Of a DNA stretch of 64,000 bases, positions 42,700 to 53,660 are shown in pieces. The DNA is from Rhypophila decipiens. Lineage: Eukaryota > Ascomycota > Sordariomycetes > Sordariales > Naviculisporaceae. Where the stretch lies: contig MU858240.1 of NCBI GenBank assembly GCA_033297075.1, positions 1-64,000 of the forward strand, in the 5' to 3' direction. Within the stretch, counting starts at the first letter, position 1, and every line of letters starts with the position of its first letter. Both the position numbers and the translations under genes were made by a program. The notes beneath the pieces are model-generated. The model was not told where the DNA came from. It saw nothing but the letters and a program-made list of their open reading frames with translations, and made no database searches.

Positions 42700-45442
42700 A
42701 TGCCCTTCCCCAAGGCGTCCATCCCCCTCCACCAAAACTGGCAATTTGCCCAGCTCCCCGATGAGTCCAGCTCAGACATCAATCAAGGAGAGCAGAAAAT
42801 CGGCCTAGAAAGAAACAAATTCTACCCAGTCTCCCAGTTCCCAACCAACATCCACCTGGACCTGCTCCAACACGGGCTTATCCCCGACCCGTTCATGGGC
42901 AAGAATGAACTCGACGTGCAGTGGGTTGGTGAAGCGAACTGGGTGTACAAGACTTCTTTCTCTGTTGCAGCGTCATCCTTGGGCGGCAGGGATGATGACA
43001 AGAGCAAGGTCAGGGCTGTGCTGGCCTTTGACGGGCTTGACACGTTTGCCAAAGTGAGCTTGAATCGCGAGTTGATTCTGGAGGCGGAGAATATGTTTTT
43101 GCCCAGGAGGGTTGATGTTACGGGCAAACTGAACGAGGAGAATGAGCTGGTAATCGAGTTTGAGAGTGCTTATTTAAAGGGCTGGAAGCTGGTTGAGGAG
43201 CATCCTGGTCATAAATGGGGCTGTTGGAATGGAGACTCGTCAAGGCTCGCGGTCAGGAAGGCGCAGTATCATTGGGTATGTCTTCTTCTTCTTCTTCTTA
43301 TATATATAAATTACTTGACACGGCAGAATGACTGACGTCCAAGGCTAGGGATGGGACTGGGGCCCGAACCTCAACACGTGCGGTCCATGGAGACCCATCA
43401 CCTTGGAAATCTACGAGACTCGCCTGGCAGACCTGAATATCCAGTCCGTCGTCGACAAGTCCCTCTCTTCCGCCGAGGTGACCGTCACAGCCGAGCTAGA
43501 AGGCAACAACACCTCTACCGACCTCCAAGTCCAATTCGACATCTTTCTCGCCTCGGAAAAAGTAGCCAGCGAGACCGTGTCTGCCTCCTCCTCGTCCTCC
43601 TCAAACAAAGCAACCGCCTCGTTCCACCTACCCAATCCTTCCCTCTGGTATCCAATCCGCTACGGAAAACAACCGCTCTACACCATCACCGCTTCTCTCC
43701 TTTCCACCAGTTCACAATCCCAAGGGATGGTCCTCGACACCCTCACCAAACGAACCGGCCTCCGCCGAGCAGAACTAATCCAGGCGCCCCTCAAAGACCA
43801 ACCAGGAACATCCTTCTTCTTTCGCATAAACAACACGCCCATCTTTTGCGGAGGAAGCGACTGGATCCCCGCAGACAACTTTATCCCGCGCATAACCCCG
43901 CAGAAATACCACGACTGGGTTAACCTCGTCGCCGCCGGGAACCAGAACATGATTCGTGTCTGGGGCGGTGGAATCTACGAGGAGCAGGCCTTTTACGACG
44001 CCTGTGACGAGGCTGGTTTGCTCGTCTGGCAGGATTTCATGTTTGGGTGTGGGAATTATCCTGCTTGGCCGGGACTGCTCGGCAGCATCAAGGAAGAAGC
44101 GGAAGAGAATGTGAAGTTGCTGAGACATCACCCGTCTATTGTGATTTGGGCGGGGAATAACGAGGATTATCAGTACCAGGAGAGTGAGAAGCTCACGTAT
44201 GAGTATGAGGATAAGAATCCCGAGAATTGGCTCAAGACGGACTTTCCGGCGCGGTATATCTATGAGCATATTCTGGCGAATGTTTGTCAGGAGTTGGTGC
44301 CGGGGGTGGCGTATCACCCCGGCAGTCCGTGGGGAGCGGGGAGGGACACGCATGACCCGACAGTGGGCGATATCCACCAGTGGAACGTCTGGCATGGGAC
44401 GCAGGAGAAATACCAAAACTTTGATCAGCTCGTGGGCAGGTTTGTTTCGGAGTTTGGGATGCAGGCTTTTCCGTCGGTCAAGACGATCGAGTCGTATCTT
44501 CCGCTGGGGAAGGAGGATCCAGACCGGTACGCCCAGAGCGATACGGTCGACTTTCACAACAAGGCTGACGGCCATGAGCGGAGGATCGCGTTGTATCTCG
44601 TCGAGAATTTCCGATATGCACCCGACCCGCTGGAGCAGTTTGTCTATTGCACGCAGCTGATGCAGGGCGAGTGTCTGGCTAGTGCGTATCGGCTTTGGAA
44701 AAGGCAGTGGAAGGGGCCGGGGCGGGAATATTGTGGTGGTGCGCTGGTTTGGCAGATTAACGACTGCTGGCCTGTTACCAGCTGGTCGATTGTGGATTTT
44801 TATCTGAGGCCCAAGTTGGCTTATTTTACTGTCAAGAGGGAGATGGCCGAGATTAGCTGTGGGATTACGAGACGGGAGCATGCCAAGCCGCGGGATAAGT
44901 ACACTAGGGTGTACATTGAGAAGAGGGTCGAGATTGAGATTTGGGGGAGTAATCTGGGCTTGGAGGATGTAGAGGTGCATTGCAAGGTAAAGGCTTGGGA
45001 TGTCGAGACGGGCGAGGAGACGTATGAGAGTGTTGTCAAGAAGGGGGTTGTGTTGGGGAGTAATCGGTCGACTGAGATTGTGGCCATGGACGTACCTGTT
45101 AGGAAGGTCAAGAGTGGCGAGGAGGGACGTACGGTGGTGGCGGCGTATTTGGTTGATGTGAGTGGGAAGCAGACTGCACGCTATGTTAACTGGCCTGAGC
45201 CGTTGAAGTATCTGCATTTCAAGAAGCCGGAAGAGTTGAAGGCTGTTTTGACGCGGGATTTCAAGAGTGTGGAGATTAGTGCCGATGTGCCGGTCAAGGG
45301 CGTTGCGCTGGAGTGTGAGGATGATGAGGTTGTGTTTGAGGATAATCTGATTGATATTGTTCCTGGCGAGACGGTTACGGTTGCGGTCAAGGGGGCCAAG
45401 GAGGGCACCGAGATTGGGGTCCGGTATTTGGGGATGATATAA
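42700..45442 (+). CDS. Beta-mannosidase B (GH2 family)
   Basis: Exon 1 is 42700-43275 and exon 2 is 43349-45442; the 73-nt intron (GTATGT..CTAG) contains a CTT run and TATATATA. The product has 889 residues. Splicing restores YHW-GWDWGPNLNTCGPWRPIT, a block conserved in the family. The N-terminal sugar-binding-like domain is followed by an immunoglobulin-like domain and the catalytic barrel. The general acid/base Glu lies in IVIWAGNNEDYQ (about residue 463) and the nucleophile Glu in GRFVSEFGMQAFPS (about 559). WGGGIYEEQAFYDACDEAGL also belongs to the catalytic domain. No signal peptide is present, which fits clade-B enzymes: they act inside the cell on manno-oligosaccharides, while clade A is secreted. 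It removes terminal beta-1,4-mannose. The neighbour downstream, xylitol dehydrogenase, is convergent. Confidence 0.92.
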
Positions 45443-46160
45443 GGAACCTACTTATAAATAGAGGAGGCTTGTCAATGAGTGACCGTGTTGGGCGGGAAGA
45501 GGTCAGATGCGATAGATTCGTGGGAATTTGAAGCAAGAAAAGGGGGGATGGAATCTTGGAACCGAGAGTGATAGATTTCATCATCATTGTTATATTTGGT
45601 TTTACTTTCAATATAGTATTAACGATTTGTATGCATATCCCATGTCTCAGCTTATTATGATGACAAAGGTGTGCTGTATGTAAAAAGTCGACGGTGATAT
45701 GAAGGCAAAGTTAGGTCAACTGAGTTTTATCTACTAAGCTGCAAGCTAAGGATTTAGAAGTGAGATAAACAAGGCTTGGAGAAAGATCTATAGCTAGAGC
45801 TTTAGATAAACTGCGAGTTTTTAACAACGTTTATGTTTCTTCTTTATTTGGCAATTCGAATAAACGAGACGAGTATGTTGGCCTGGGGACGTTTTTAACT
45901 TTATTCGGAAAAGGAAGAACCTCAGTCAACACACAGTGTACAAGTCAATAAAGCTAGTCAATAATATAATGCAATTCGCTATGTATGTATGATCAAAACC
46001 CAAAAGACCAAAAGACAAAAACGCCAAAATTCATGAAGCAATCACCCTGGTAGCCAACCCAAAACCGGCCCCCTTGAAAAGAAAAAGTCATTTCACCCAT
46101 CCTTTGTGCCGACGATCATCAATGCTTTGTACAAACCACCACTACCATTTGTCCAGATGC
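45443..46160. other. Short convergent intergenic region
   Basis: AT-rich 3' flanks of the beta-mannosidase and xylitol dehydrogenase. No gene. Confidence 0.5.
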
Positions 46161-47398
46161 TCAGCAGCACCCACCAGCAGCAGAGGCCTTCTCATTCTCC
46201 TTGAGCTTCTTCTCGTCAACCGACGTATCGAGCCCCTCGCTCTCCTCAACCTTCTCATTAGGGCCCGCAATAAGAATCTTGATAACTTGGCCCTCCTTGA
46301 CCTTTTGGAATGCTTCCTCAGCCTTCTTGAATGGCACAACACCGTTTACAAGCTTCTTGACATCGACCTTGCCGCTGGCGACGAGGTCGATAGCAAGCTT
46401 GTAATCGCCGCTGCCGTACCGGAACGAGCCCTTGGCAGTGACTTCCTTCAGGCAAAGGGCCATGATGGGGAAGGTGATATTATCCTTGCCCATGCCGCCC
46501 TGTACATAAGTTCCGCCCATACGGACGATGTGCAGGGATGCCTGGATGGAGGGCTCTGCTCCGGAGGCGTCGATGACGCAGTCTGCGCCGCCGTTCTCGA
46601 CCAGGTCAGCCGCCTCGATGAGGTTGCGGGCGTTCTCCTCGGGTGACACGCGCTGAGAGAGATATGTGTGCGTCGCGGTGAAGGACTTGGCAAAGTCGAG
46701 CTTGGACTGGACAATGTCGACGGCAATGACCTTCGATGCTCCGTACGCCTTGGCAACTGCTCCGCAGAGAAGACCGACGGGTCCAGCGCCCATGATTACG
46801 ACCGACTGTCCCGGCTGGATGTTACCCTGCTTGGTGATGTGCACGGCGACAGCCAAAGGCTCGATCAGGGCACCCTCCTGGAGGGAGACATTTTCGGGGA
46901 GCTTATAGCAAAAGTCGGAGGGGGCGGTCCAGAACCCGGTGAGGGTTCCATCATATGGTGGTGTCGCGGCAAAGCGCATGTCGGGGCAGAGGTTGTAGTG
47001 TCCTGAGAGGCAAGGGGAGCACCGACGGCAGGGATAGCCGGGCTCGAGGGCCACTCTGTCGCCTGCCTTGAGGGATGTGACGGCGTTGCCGACGGAGACG
47101 ACTGTGCCGGCCGACTCGTGGCCCAGAACCATGGGGTCTTTTACGACGAAATGGCCGATCGCGCCGTGGACCCAGTAGTGCACGTCTGAGCCGCAGATGC
47201 CCGTGTAGTTGACTTTGACGAGAACATCGTGGGGGGTCTTGATCTCGGGGATGGGCTTCTCGACAAAGGTTACGTCGTTGGGCTTGTTGAGAACGAAGGA
47301 GAGGTTCTGGGACAGGAAAAGTTAGTATTTGACTCGGGAGGGATATGATGAATTCATTCTCGCATTTTGTAACTTACAGAAGCACCTTCGGTCGACAT
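46161..47398 (-). CDS. xdh1: Xylitol dehydrogenase (medium-chain polyol dehydrogenase)
   Basis: Exon 1 (47398-47378) encodes MSTEGAS; a 71-nt intron (GTAAGT..TCCCAG) leads to exon 2 (47306-46161); 388 residues. The sequence follows fungal NAD-dependent xylitol dehydrogenases along its length: [36 protein letters not shown] with the catalytic-zinc Cys, LGHESAG with His and Glu, structural-zinc cysteines in [38 protein letters not shown] and the Rossmann motif [19 protein letters not shown]. It oxidises xylitol to D-xylulose, the step that feeds pentoses into the pentose phosphate pathway in the cytosol. L-arabinitol 4-dehydrogenase is a close alternative, but the GFWTAP and KAYGAS blocks favour xylitol. 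After [10 protein letters not shown], where related proteins end, there is an extra charged tail of about 30 residues ending SAAGGCC. Confidence 0.88.
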
Positions 47399-48956
47399 TT
47401 TGGCGGTTGATTTGGTCGTTCTTGGGTGATTTGGTACAAGTGCTGAAGAAGAAAGATGACGGAAGCGGGGGAGGGGTAGACGGTACGAAGGTACGTCACA
47501 GAAGGAGGGGTATCAAGAAGGCCGGTTTGTATATACAGAGAAAGAAATCAAGAATGAGAAGAGAGAGAGAGGTCAAGAGGAAAAGGTTAGGAGGAGATCG
47601 CGAATTTATCTCCTCCTCGAGTTGCACTTACAAATGGTTTGCGTCTCCATGGTTCTACCGGCATAAGGGGGAACGGTGCCCACCGTTTCTCGGCCACCAG
47701 CCAAGAACCAGGGGCATCAACAGTCAAAGGAAAGGATGGACCAACAAGCTTGAGCTTGCCCCTCCTCCTCTCCTCCTCATTGACCTACCGCGTTTGCCAG
47801 AAAGATGGAGGGCATGTACGTGATGGGAGCTTGGGATGCTTGTGCGGGGAGCTCCCCACGGCGCCCGGGATGGGTGGGTGTCGTCGACTCAGGAATGGAC
47901 CTCCATGAAAGAAAATGTTCTCCATCTTGCTCAACAGGCTGAACTGTGCAAGCACGAGTTTCGCGCATCAAGATGGAGTCTCTGAAAATCTCATCACCAT
48001 GAATTCTGTCCATCTTCGCCATCAGCCTGTGGTATCGCCCCCACTGCCACTGATGGACCTCGTCTTGCACCACGCTAGAAGCCCCATTACGAGCTTAGCT
48101 CCGGTGAGGTCGGTAGCTCCCCGGGCTAGTGTCAGTGACACAGCGTGGTTCATGGTCTAGCCTTGGGCTCTGACGGGGGCTATTTATCCTGCCATTTTAC
48201 CCGCGCCAATCACTTGGCCGGACCAGGCTCCGCTCATAGGGAAATATCAAATATCAGTCCAAGGAAGCTCGTCCAGTTCGTCAGGTGAGAGACAGAGACT
48301 TTCTTCCCCTTCGTTTCGTGTAAAAGGAAGAATCTCGGTGAAATGGGTGCAAATCACGATAAGCAATGTGTCGGTTCCCGCAGGGAGGTATTTGGTCCGG
48401 GCGACTGGAGAGCCAAGGTTGTTGAGAATAGAGCCCGGTTACAAGCGCTCGAACTGCACTTGTCGGGAGAAGCTTCACGTGGGGGCGGGTTCAAAGTGCC
48501 CAGAGCTGTGAGGACATCAGGTAAAAAGTACGACATCAAAAACGCACTTGGCGGTTGTCGGGACATGCAGATATCCTAGGTCCTATTGATGGCACTCTAA
48601 AGACGGGATCGCATCTGTCTGATGGGTGGCATTGCAGATAATTTGGCGAGCGAGACACGGCCTTGTCCGTTGTCGCAGGTCTTCGGAGATGACGGCAGTT
48701 GGTGAGATTAACGAGCTGTGAATATGATGACGGTATGCTGTGAGGTACGTAGGAAAGATCAATGAGAAACCACGTACCGCATATTCCAAGTAGTCAAGAC
48801 AACCGTTTAAAGAAGCAAAAAGATTAGTAAGTAAAATCAAAAAGCCTCACAGCTCATCAGAGCCCTTATTTCTTATCATCCACATCCTCTGTGATAAGAA
48901 GGTGAAAGAGGATGTGAAGATGCAAAACAAGAGTTCTCATGAGCTGTGAGAATTAA
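47399..48956. other. Intergenic, no supported gene
   Basis: Promoter region of xylitol dehydrogenase (left part) and a further kilobase without recognisable coding sequence. Confidence 0.5.
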
Positions 48957-49064
48957 TGACAAGAGTGGGATTCGAACCCACGCCCTTTCGGACCGCGAAG
49001 AGAAGAGGAGTAACGCTACTCGCACACCTGAACACGGCGCCTTAGACCGCTCGGCCATCTTGCC
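48957..49064 (-). tRNA. tRNA-Leu(CAG) with a 28-nt intron
   Basis: On the minus strand the acceptor arm GGCAAGA pairs with TCTTGTC (one G-U), discriminator A. The D arm is GCC..GGC. The anticodon arm is CCGTG with CGCGG, and the T arm GTGGGTTCGAATCCCAC. A long variable arm (TCC GAAA GGG) marks a class II tRNA. The anticodon CAG (49030-49028) reads CUG. The stem closes only if 48999-49026 is removed, an intron beginning one base 3' of the anticodon, the standard position. Confidence 0.93.
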
Positions 49065-49647
49065 TATTGGAAGTTGTTGTATGTGAACATAGGGAAAACG
49101 GTTCTCGTGTCTGCAGTCGAGTTGCGTCGTGGGCGAAGGTTCTGCATTTGTGTGCGGGGTCAATGACTCGCAGAAAAGCTTCCCGTCCAACGGCTTGTGA
49201 CGGCTTTTGGAGCTTCCGACTCCGATGTTCGGCGCTCGTCCTACCCCAGGAAAGGAGCTTAGACCAACGGAAAGTCCCGGCCCTGCGGTACACAGTGACC
49301 AATGACGCAGTGCTAAGAAACAACGAACTGAGCTTGTACACAAAGGGAAAGCTCAAGATGCCATCCGGTATCAAGAGAAAATAGCATCGAGACTTTTGTT
49401 TTCATCAATATACAATTGTAAATGAGCTGAGAATTATAAGGGAAACCCCCACTCATAAGAAATAAGAAATTGAGAAGTTGACAATGGCCTACCGAGACCG
49501 GTAATACCCCGAAATTTCCATGCAGCAATGCGTCACGGGCAGGTACAAGTGAAGTTGTTGCTCTCCAACACACTCACAACTCTGTCCCGAATCCATCACC
49601 GGCCACAACATCTGCATCTCACCTTGACGCTCATCCCCACACGCAAA
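49065..49647. other. Intergenic between tRNA and FPGS
   Basis: No gene supported; contains the promoter of the FPGS gene at 49648. Confidence 0.5.
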
Positions 49648-51286
49648 ATGGCGTCAAAATCCGGCAGGACATATGCTGCAAGTTCTTTACCTTTCATTCA
49701 CAGCTCATATCGGACCACTATACTAACTTGAGACAAAACAAAACCGCAGGACGCCATTGATGCCCTCAACACCCTCCAGACACCCTTCGCGGTGATCGAG
49801 GCCCGGCGCAAAGCCGGCATCCACCCCAATGCCGGTGCGATTGAGAAGATGAGGATATACCTCTCCCGTATTGGCTATTCATCTCAAGACCTGGACCGGC
49901 TCAACGTCGTCCATGTGGCGGGCACCAAGGGCAAAGGCAGCACCTGTGCCTTTGTCGATTCCATTTTGGCGCAGTATCAAAAGTCTCGAAATGTCCCACG
50001 TCGTATCGGGCTCTTTACCTCGCCTCACCTGATTGCCGTTCGTGAGCGGATACGGATCGACTCACAGCCTATTTCGGAGGAGCTGTTTGCGCGGTATTTC
50101 TTTGAGGTGTGGGATCGGCTTGAGACTGCCAAGGTGGATGGTGAGAGTGAGGCGGAACTTGTACCGCAGGGTACAAAGCCCATTTATGCGAGGTATTTGA
50201 CGTTGATGAGTTATCATGTCTTTTTGTCTGAAGGCGTCGACGTGGCCGTCTACGAAACTGGTATAGGCGGCGAGTTTGATGCTACCAATATCGTCGAGAG
50301 GCCCGTAGCCAGTGGCATCAGCACTCTCGGTATCGATCATGTTTACGTGCTAGGAGACACAGTCGACAAGATCGCATGGCATAAAGCGGGCATCATGAAG
50401 CCCGGCAGCCCAGCATTTACGATCGACCAGGTCCCTTCCGCCACGCAGGTATTAAAGGACCGGGCAGCGGAGAAAGGAGTCGACCTCAAAATACTGGATA
50501 TAGACCCCCGACTGAAAGGTGTAAACATCCGCCCAGATGCCAACTTTCAGAAGAAGAATGCCTCATTGGCCATTGCTCTGGCCGAGACTGCTCTCTCAAA
50601 GGTTAACCCTTCGTTCAAGCCCGATCACGAGGCACCATTACCAAAAGAGTTTGTGGATGGATTGGAGCAAGTTGTATGGCGGGGTCGGTGCGAGGTGAAA
50701 GAAGAAGGCAAGATGCTCTGGCATGTCGATGGAGCTCACACCGTCGACAGCTTAAAGATGGCGGCCCGCTGGTTCGTGGGCGAACTAAAACGGCCCGGTC
50801 CAAAAGTTCTCATCTTTAACCAGCAGGGACGATCCGAGGCCATCGACTTTTTGGATGGCTTGTGCAATACCGTCAAGAACGCAGATCAAAACGGGGTCGG
50901 ATTCCAGCATGTGATTTTCTGTACAAATGTCACATATGCAGAGACGGGATACAAGCGAGGTATTTACACCCTTGACTCTTTGTTTCTCATTACCAGGCTG
51001 CCGAAGGCTAACACGACGTTGAACAGACTTTGTAAATCACCAACATGACCCGAAAGAGATCGCAAACATGACCATGCAGCGCGCGTTTGCAGAAAGATGG
51101 TCTGCCCTCGATCCCACGGCCAATGTATCGGTCGTCCCGAGTATCGAGGAGGCTATCAACAAAGCCCGCAGTCTGGCCGAGACGAAAATCAAAGGAGACG
51201 ATGAGAAGGTGCATGCCTTGATTACTGGTAGTCTTCACCTCGTTGGCGGTGCGTTGCAGATCCTGGAGGGAGCGGATGCTCTTTAA
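49648..51286 (+). CDS. Folylpolyglutamate synthase (FPGS), MET7-like
   Basis: Three exons, 49648-49677, 49750-50959 and 51027-51286; 499 residues. The first intron runs GCAAGT..CGCAG: only with this GC donor does TYA join DAIDALNTLQTPFAVIEARR in frame, while the nearby GT gives a frameshift. The second intron is GTATTT..AACAG, with a GCTAACACG branch. The ATP site VVHVAGTKGKGSTCAFVDS, the SPHLIAVRERIRID loop, ETGIGGEFDATNIVE, LGIDHVYVLGDTVDKIAWHK and the Mur-ligase C-domain motif WHVDGAHTVDSLKMA are all intact. The enzyme adds glutamates to tetrahydrofolates, which retains them in the cell and makes them efficient cofactors for methionine and purine synthesis. No presequence is present, so it is probably cytosolic. 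The last exon ends ITGSLHLVGGALQIL. Confidence 0.93.
49678..49749 (+). other. GC-AG intron in FPGS
   Basis: The intron starts GCAAGT and ends CGCAG, with a TACTAACTT branch site in between. Apart from the T-to-C change at position 2 the donor is a perfect consensus, as is typical of GC-AG introns. Confidence 0.8.
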
Positions 51287-51713
51287 CAGAGCAAGCATAG
51301 ACTTGGAGTGGCTACAGGCATACCAGCGGGTCTCGTGTTCACCACGATGATATCCAGAGATGACAATAGCGTTTAGAACGTGTACAATCAACTTATACAG
51401 GTCGCGGTGGATTGCGGATTGTGGCGTTCAACATTACAGGACGGACGGGTCATACTAGAATCGCGGGCCAGGCAGATATGTTATTTCGCAGACTCTGTTT
51501 TCCATCAGCGTTTAATATGTAGATCTAGAGCTTCTGAAACAAAGTCGAATAATGGAATCCTGAATCTATTCGTGGATGAAGCTAACTGAAGGTGTGCACG
51601 CAGTCCTTTGGCCAAGGACTGCGTCTACAAAGAGTGGTAGTGGTGCGATCAGCCCTGGAATCGGGGCACTGGCCAGCGACCTGTTCCACATAACTTCCAG
51701 CGAGGTTCAGTCT
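51287..51713. other. Convergent intergenic region with a hairpin
   Basis: Separates the 3' ends of the two FPGS genes. It contains the 10-bp inverted repeat at 51599-51623. No gene. Confidence 0.55.
51599..51623. repeat. Perfect 10-bp inverted repeat (hairpin)
   Basis: CGCAGTCCTT (51599-51608) and AAGGACTGCG (51614-51623) are perfect inverted arms around TGGCC. It lies about 90 bases beyond the stop of the minus-strand FPGS and could fold in the 3' UTR of either transcript. Confidence 0.8.
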
Positions 51714-53660
51714 CTAACACCGACCCCAACGATCAATGGTCTTGAGAACAGCCCCGGCAAGGTGAAAACTTCCCGTAACCAAGACATCAGACCACGGGTC
51801 CTCTTTGCCCATGTTAGCATATTGCCAAATGAGCTCAACAGATGCTGCAACAGAATCCATGGTGAAAGTCTCGACGTCAGCTTCCTCGCCAACAACCTCC
51901 AGAAAGGCATCCCGTGCCTTTTCCTGTACCGAAAGGTCGCGCGGCGGTTCCCCATCCCCAGGCGGCTTCTCCTCGTTCCTGGTGAAAATGGCGACCGTAA
52001 ACTCAGACTTCTTCCTGTCACCAAGACCAGAAAGCAACGCCCTGATCAATACCGCTGGGTCTCGATCCTGCTGGTTAAACAACAGTATATGCGGCTCCTC
52101 AGCTTCAAAATACTCTTTTCTGCCAGCGAACCACTCGCCCACTCCACGTAAGCTATCCTCCGTATGCGCCCCATCAATAAACCAGTTCGTCCTATGAAGC
52201 CTATCATGAAGCTTCTCGCATCTCCCCCTCAAAGAAGCCTTCATGAGTCCCTTAACAAAATCCTCCGGCATATCTTTCAGGTCAGATTTCCCAAGGAAAA
52301 GCCCCATCCAGAATAAATGGTGCTTCGCAGCCTTGGCTGCAAGAGCCATGTTATATTTCTGAAACGGGCCCTGCAATTTTGCGCCCCTTGCGATTTTCTG
52401 CCCGACCTCGGAATTCCACCATTCCTCGACCTCAGAATCCTCCACCGGGGTCAAGATCGTGAACCCGCGCGTCTTGTCGGGCAGTTCATGAACAGACCGT
52501 TGACGTAAAACTTTCATGACTTCTTCACCTTCCTCACCCTGGAGAGCCCTGGTGTAGGCCCATCTCCCCTCTTTGAAGATACCCGCCTTGTGCCACGCAA
52601 TTTTCGGGAGGGTATCACCTAGCATTGACACATGATCGATTCCCAATTGAGTGATCACGCTCACTGTCACGCATTCCGGTTCCAAGATATTCGTGGGATC
52701 ATATTCCCCACCAATGCCACATTCCACCACAGCAGATCTGACTCCTTCCCGGACAAACACATGGAAGGCGAGGAGTGTCAAGAACCTGAAATAAAATGGT
52801 TTTGTTGCCGGACCGTCGTACTCATCCTCCTCCTCTTCTTTGCCCTCTGCAGTTTCTGTTGTGGTAGACTGAGGCTGCTCAAGGGAAGTCCGAGTCTGGA
52901 TCGAGGAGGCGGGTAACAAATCCCCCTTCTCCCTCGCCGCCTCAGAAAGTCGATCCCACAACTCAAAGAAATACTTTGTAAACAGCTCCCGACTGATCGG
53001 CACACCATCAAGTTGAATCCGCTCCCTCACACTCAAGACGTGAGGCGAGGTATACAATCCCACCTTGTTTCCCACCGGATTCTTTCTTGTTCCATCAGGG
53101 AGCTCATAATAATCATTTCTATATTCCGTCAGAATTGACGAGACAAGCGTGGAAACTGAGCCTTTGCCTTTGGTTCCTGCTACGTGCACGACTCGTAGGC
53201 CTGATTCTGTGAGGGAAGATGGCGTGTAGCCTGCTCGAGCGAGCCAGGCTAGCATTTCGGGCATTGCTTGGGCGTTGATGTCTTCTGTCTTTGGGGCCGA
53301 AGAGTCATTGCCGAAGAGGTTCACGATTTGTTTGTTTGATTGGAGGAGGGAGAGCCGGCGGAGGGCTTCTTCGTATGTTTCGACGCGACGCCGACGTTTG
53401 GTGGGCTCGCTCATTTTGGCGGAGGAGGAGGAGGAGGATAGCGGTCTTTTTTGTGTCGACATTGAGGTTGAGGTTGAGGTTGGTGAGAATAATTGAACGG
53501 GGCGAATTGGCCCGACTTGGAGATGGCGATGTGAGAGGTGCAGAGTCCGGAGGTGGATCTTAGACGCTGCTAAGGTGAGGGCCGACCGGCTCCGAAGCTG
53601 GCAGGTGTGAAAAAGTTGGCAAAGTTGTCGAGTCGAAGTGTTCAGGCGATTGGTGATCAT
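51714..53660 (-). CDS. Second folylpolyglutamate synthase paralogue
   Basis: A single exon of 648 codons. The FPGS motifs are present: VVHVAGTKGKGSVSTLVSS, SPHVLSVRERIQLDG, ECGIGGEYDPTNILE, LGIDHVSMLGDTLPKIAWHK and FIDGAHTEDSLRGVGEWFAG, ending VTGSFHLAGAVLKTI. It is much longer than its neighbour. An N-terminal region of about 80 residues is rich in Arg, Ser, Thr and Leu and has no Asp or Glu before residue 84, which suits a mitochondrial presequence. A Glu-rich insertion follows DLLPASSIQTRT. In-frame Met codons at 67 (53462) and 83 (53414) lie after the presequence and could start a cytosolic form. The gene runs convergently towards FPGS at 49648. Intact motifs argue that it is active. In Neurospora, two methionine loci (met-6 and met-7) have been linked to FPGS activity; which one this matches cannot be told here. 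Confidence 0.9.
   Translation of the reverse strand: MITNRLNTSTRQLCQLFHTCQLRSRSALTLAASKIHLRTLHLSHRHLQVGPIRPVQLFSPTSTSTSMSTQKRPLSSSSSSAKMSEPTKRRRRVETYEEALRRLSLLQSNKQIVNLFGNDSSAPKTEDINAQAMPEMLAWLARAGYTPSSLTESGLRVVHVAGTKGKGSVSTLVSSILTEYRNDYYELPDGTRKNPVGNKVGLYTSPHVLSVRERIQLDGVPISRELFTKYFFELWDRLSEAAREKGDLLPASSIQTRTSLEQPQSTTTETAEGKEEEEDEYDGPATKPFYFRFLTLLAFHVFVREGVRSAVVECGIGGEYDPTNILEPECVTVSVITQLGIDHVSMLGDTLPKIAWHKAGIFKEGRWAYTRALQGEEGEEVMKVLRQRSVHELPDKTRGFTILTPVEDSEVEEWWNSEVGQKIARGAKLQGPFQKYNMALAAKAAKHHLFWMGLFLGKSDLKDMPEDFVKGLMKASLRGRCEKLHDRLHRTNWFIDGAHTEDSLRGVGEWFAGRKEYFEAEEPHILLFNQQDRDPAVLIRALLSGLGDRKKSEFTVAIFTRNEEKPPGDGEPPRDLSVQEKARDAFLEVVGEEADVETFTMDSVAASVELIWQYANMGKEDPWSDVLVTGSFHLAGAVLKTIDRWGRC

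Noticed and set aside
43775..45217. 480-codon open frame antisense to beta-mannosidase
   Set aside because: It is a shadow of a strongly supported GH2 exon; its sequence is Leu/Arg/Pro/His-rich with no domain.
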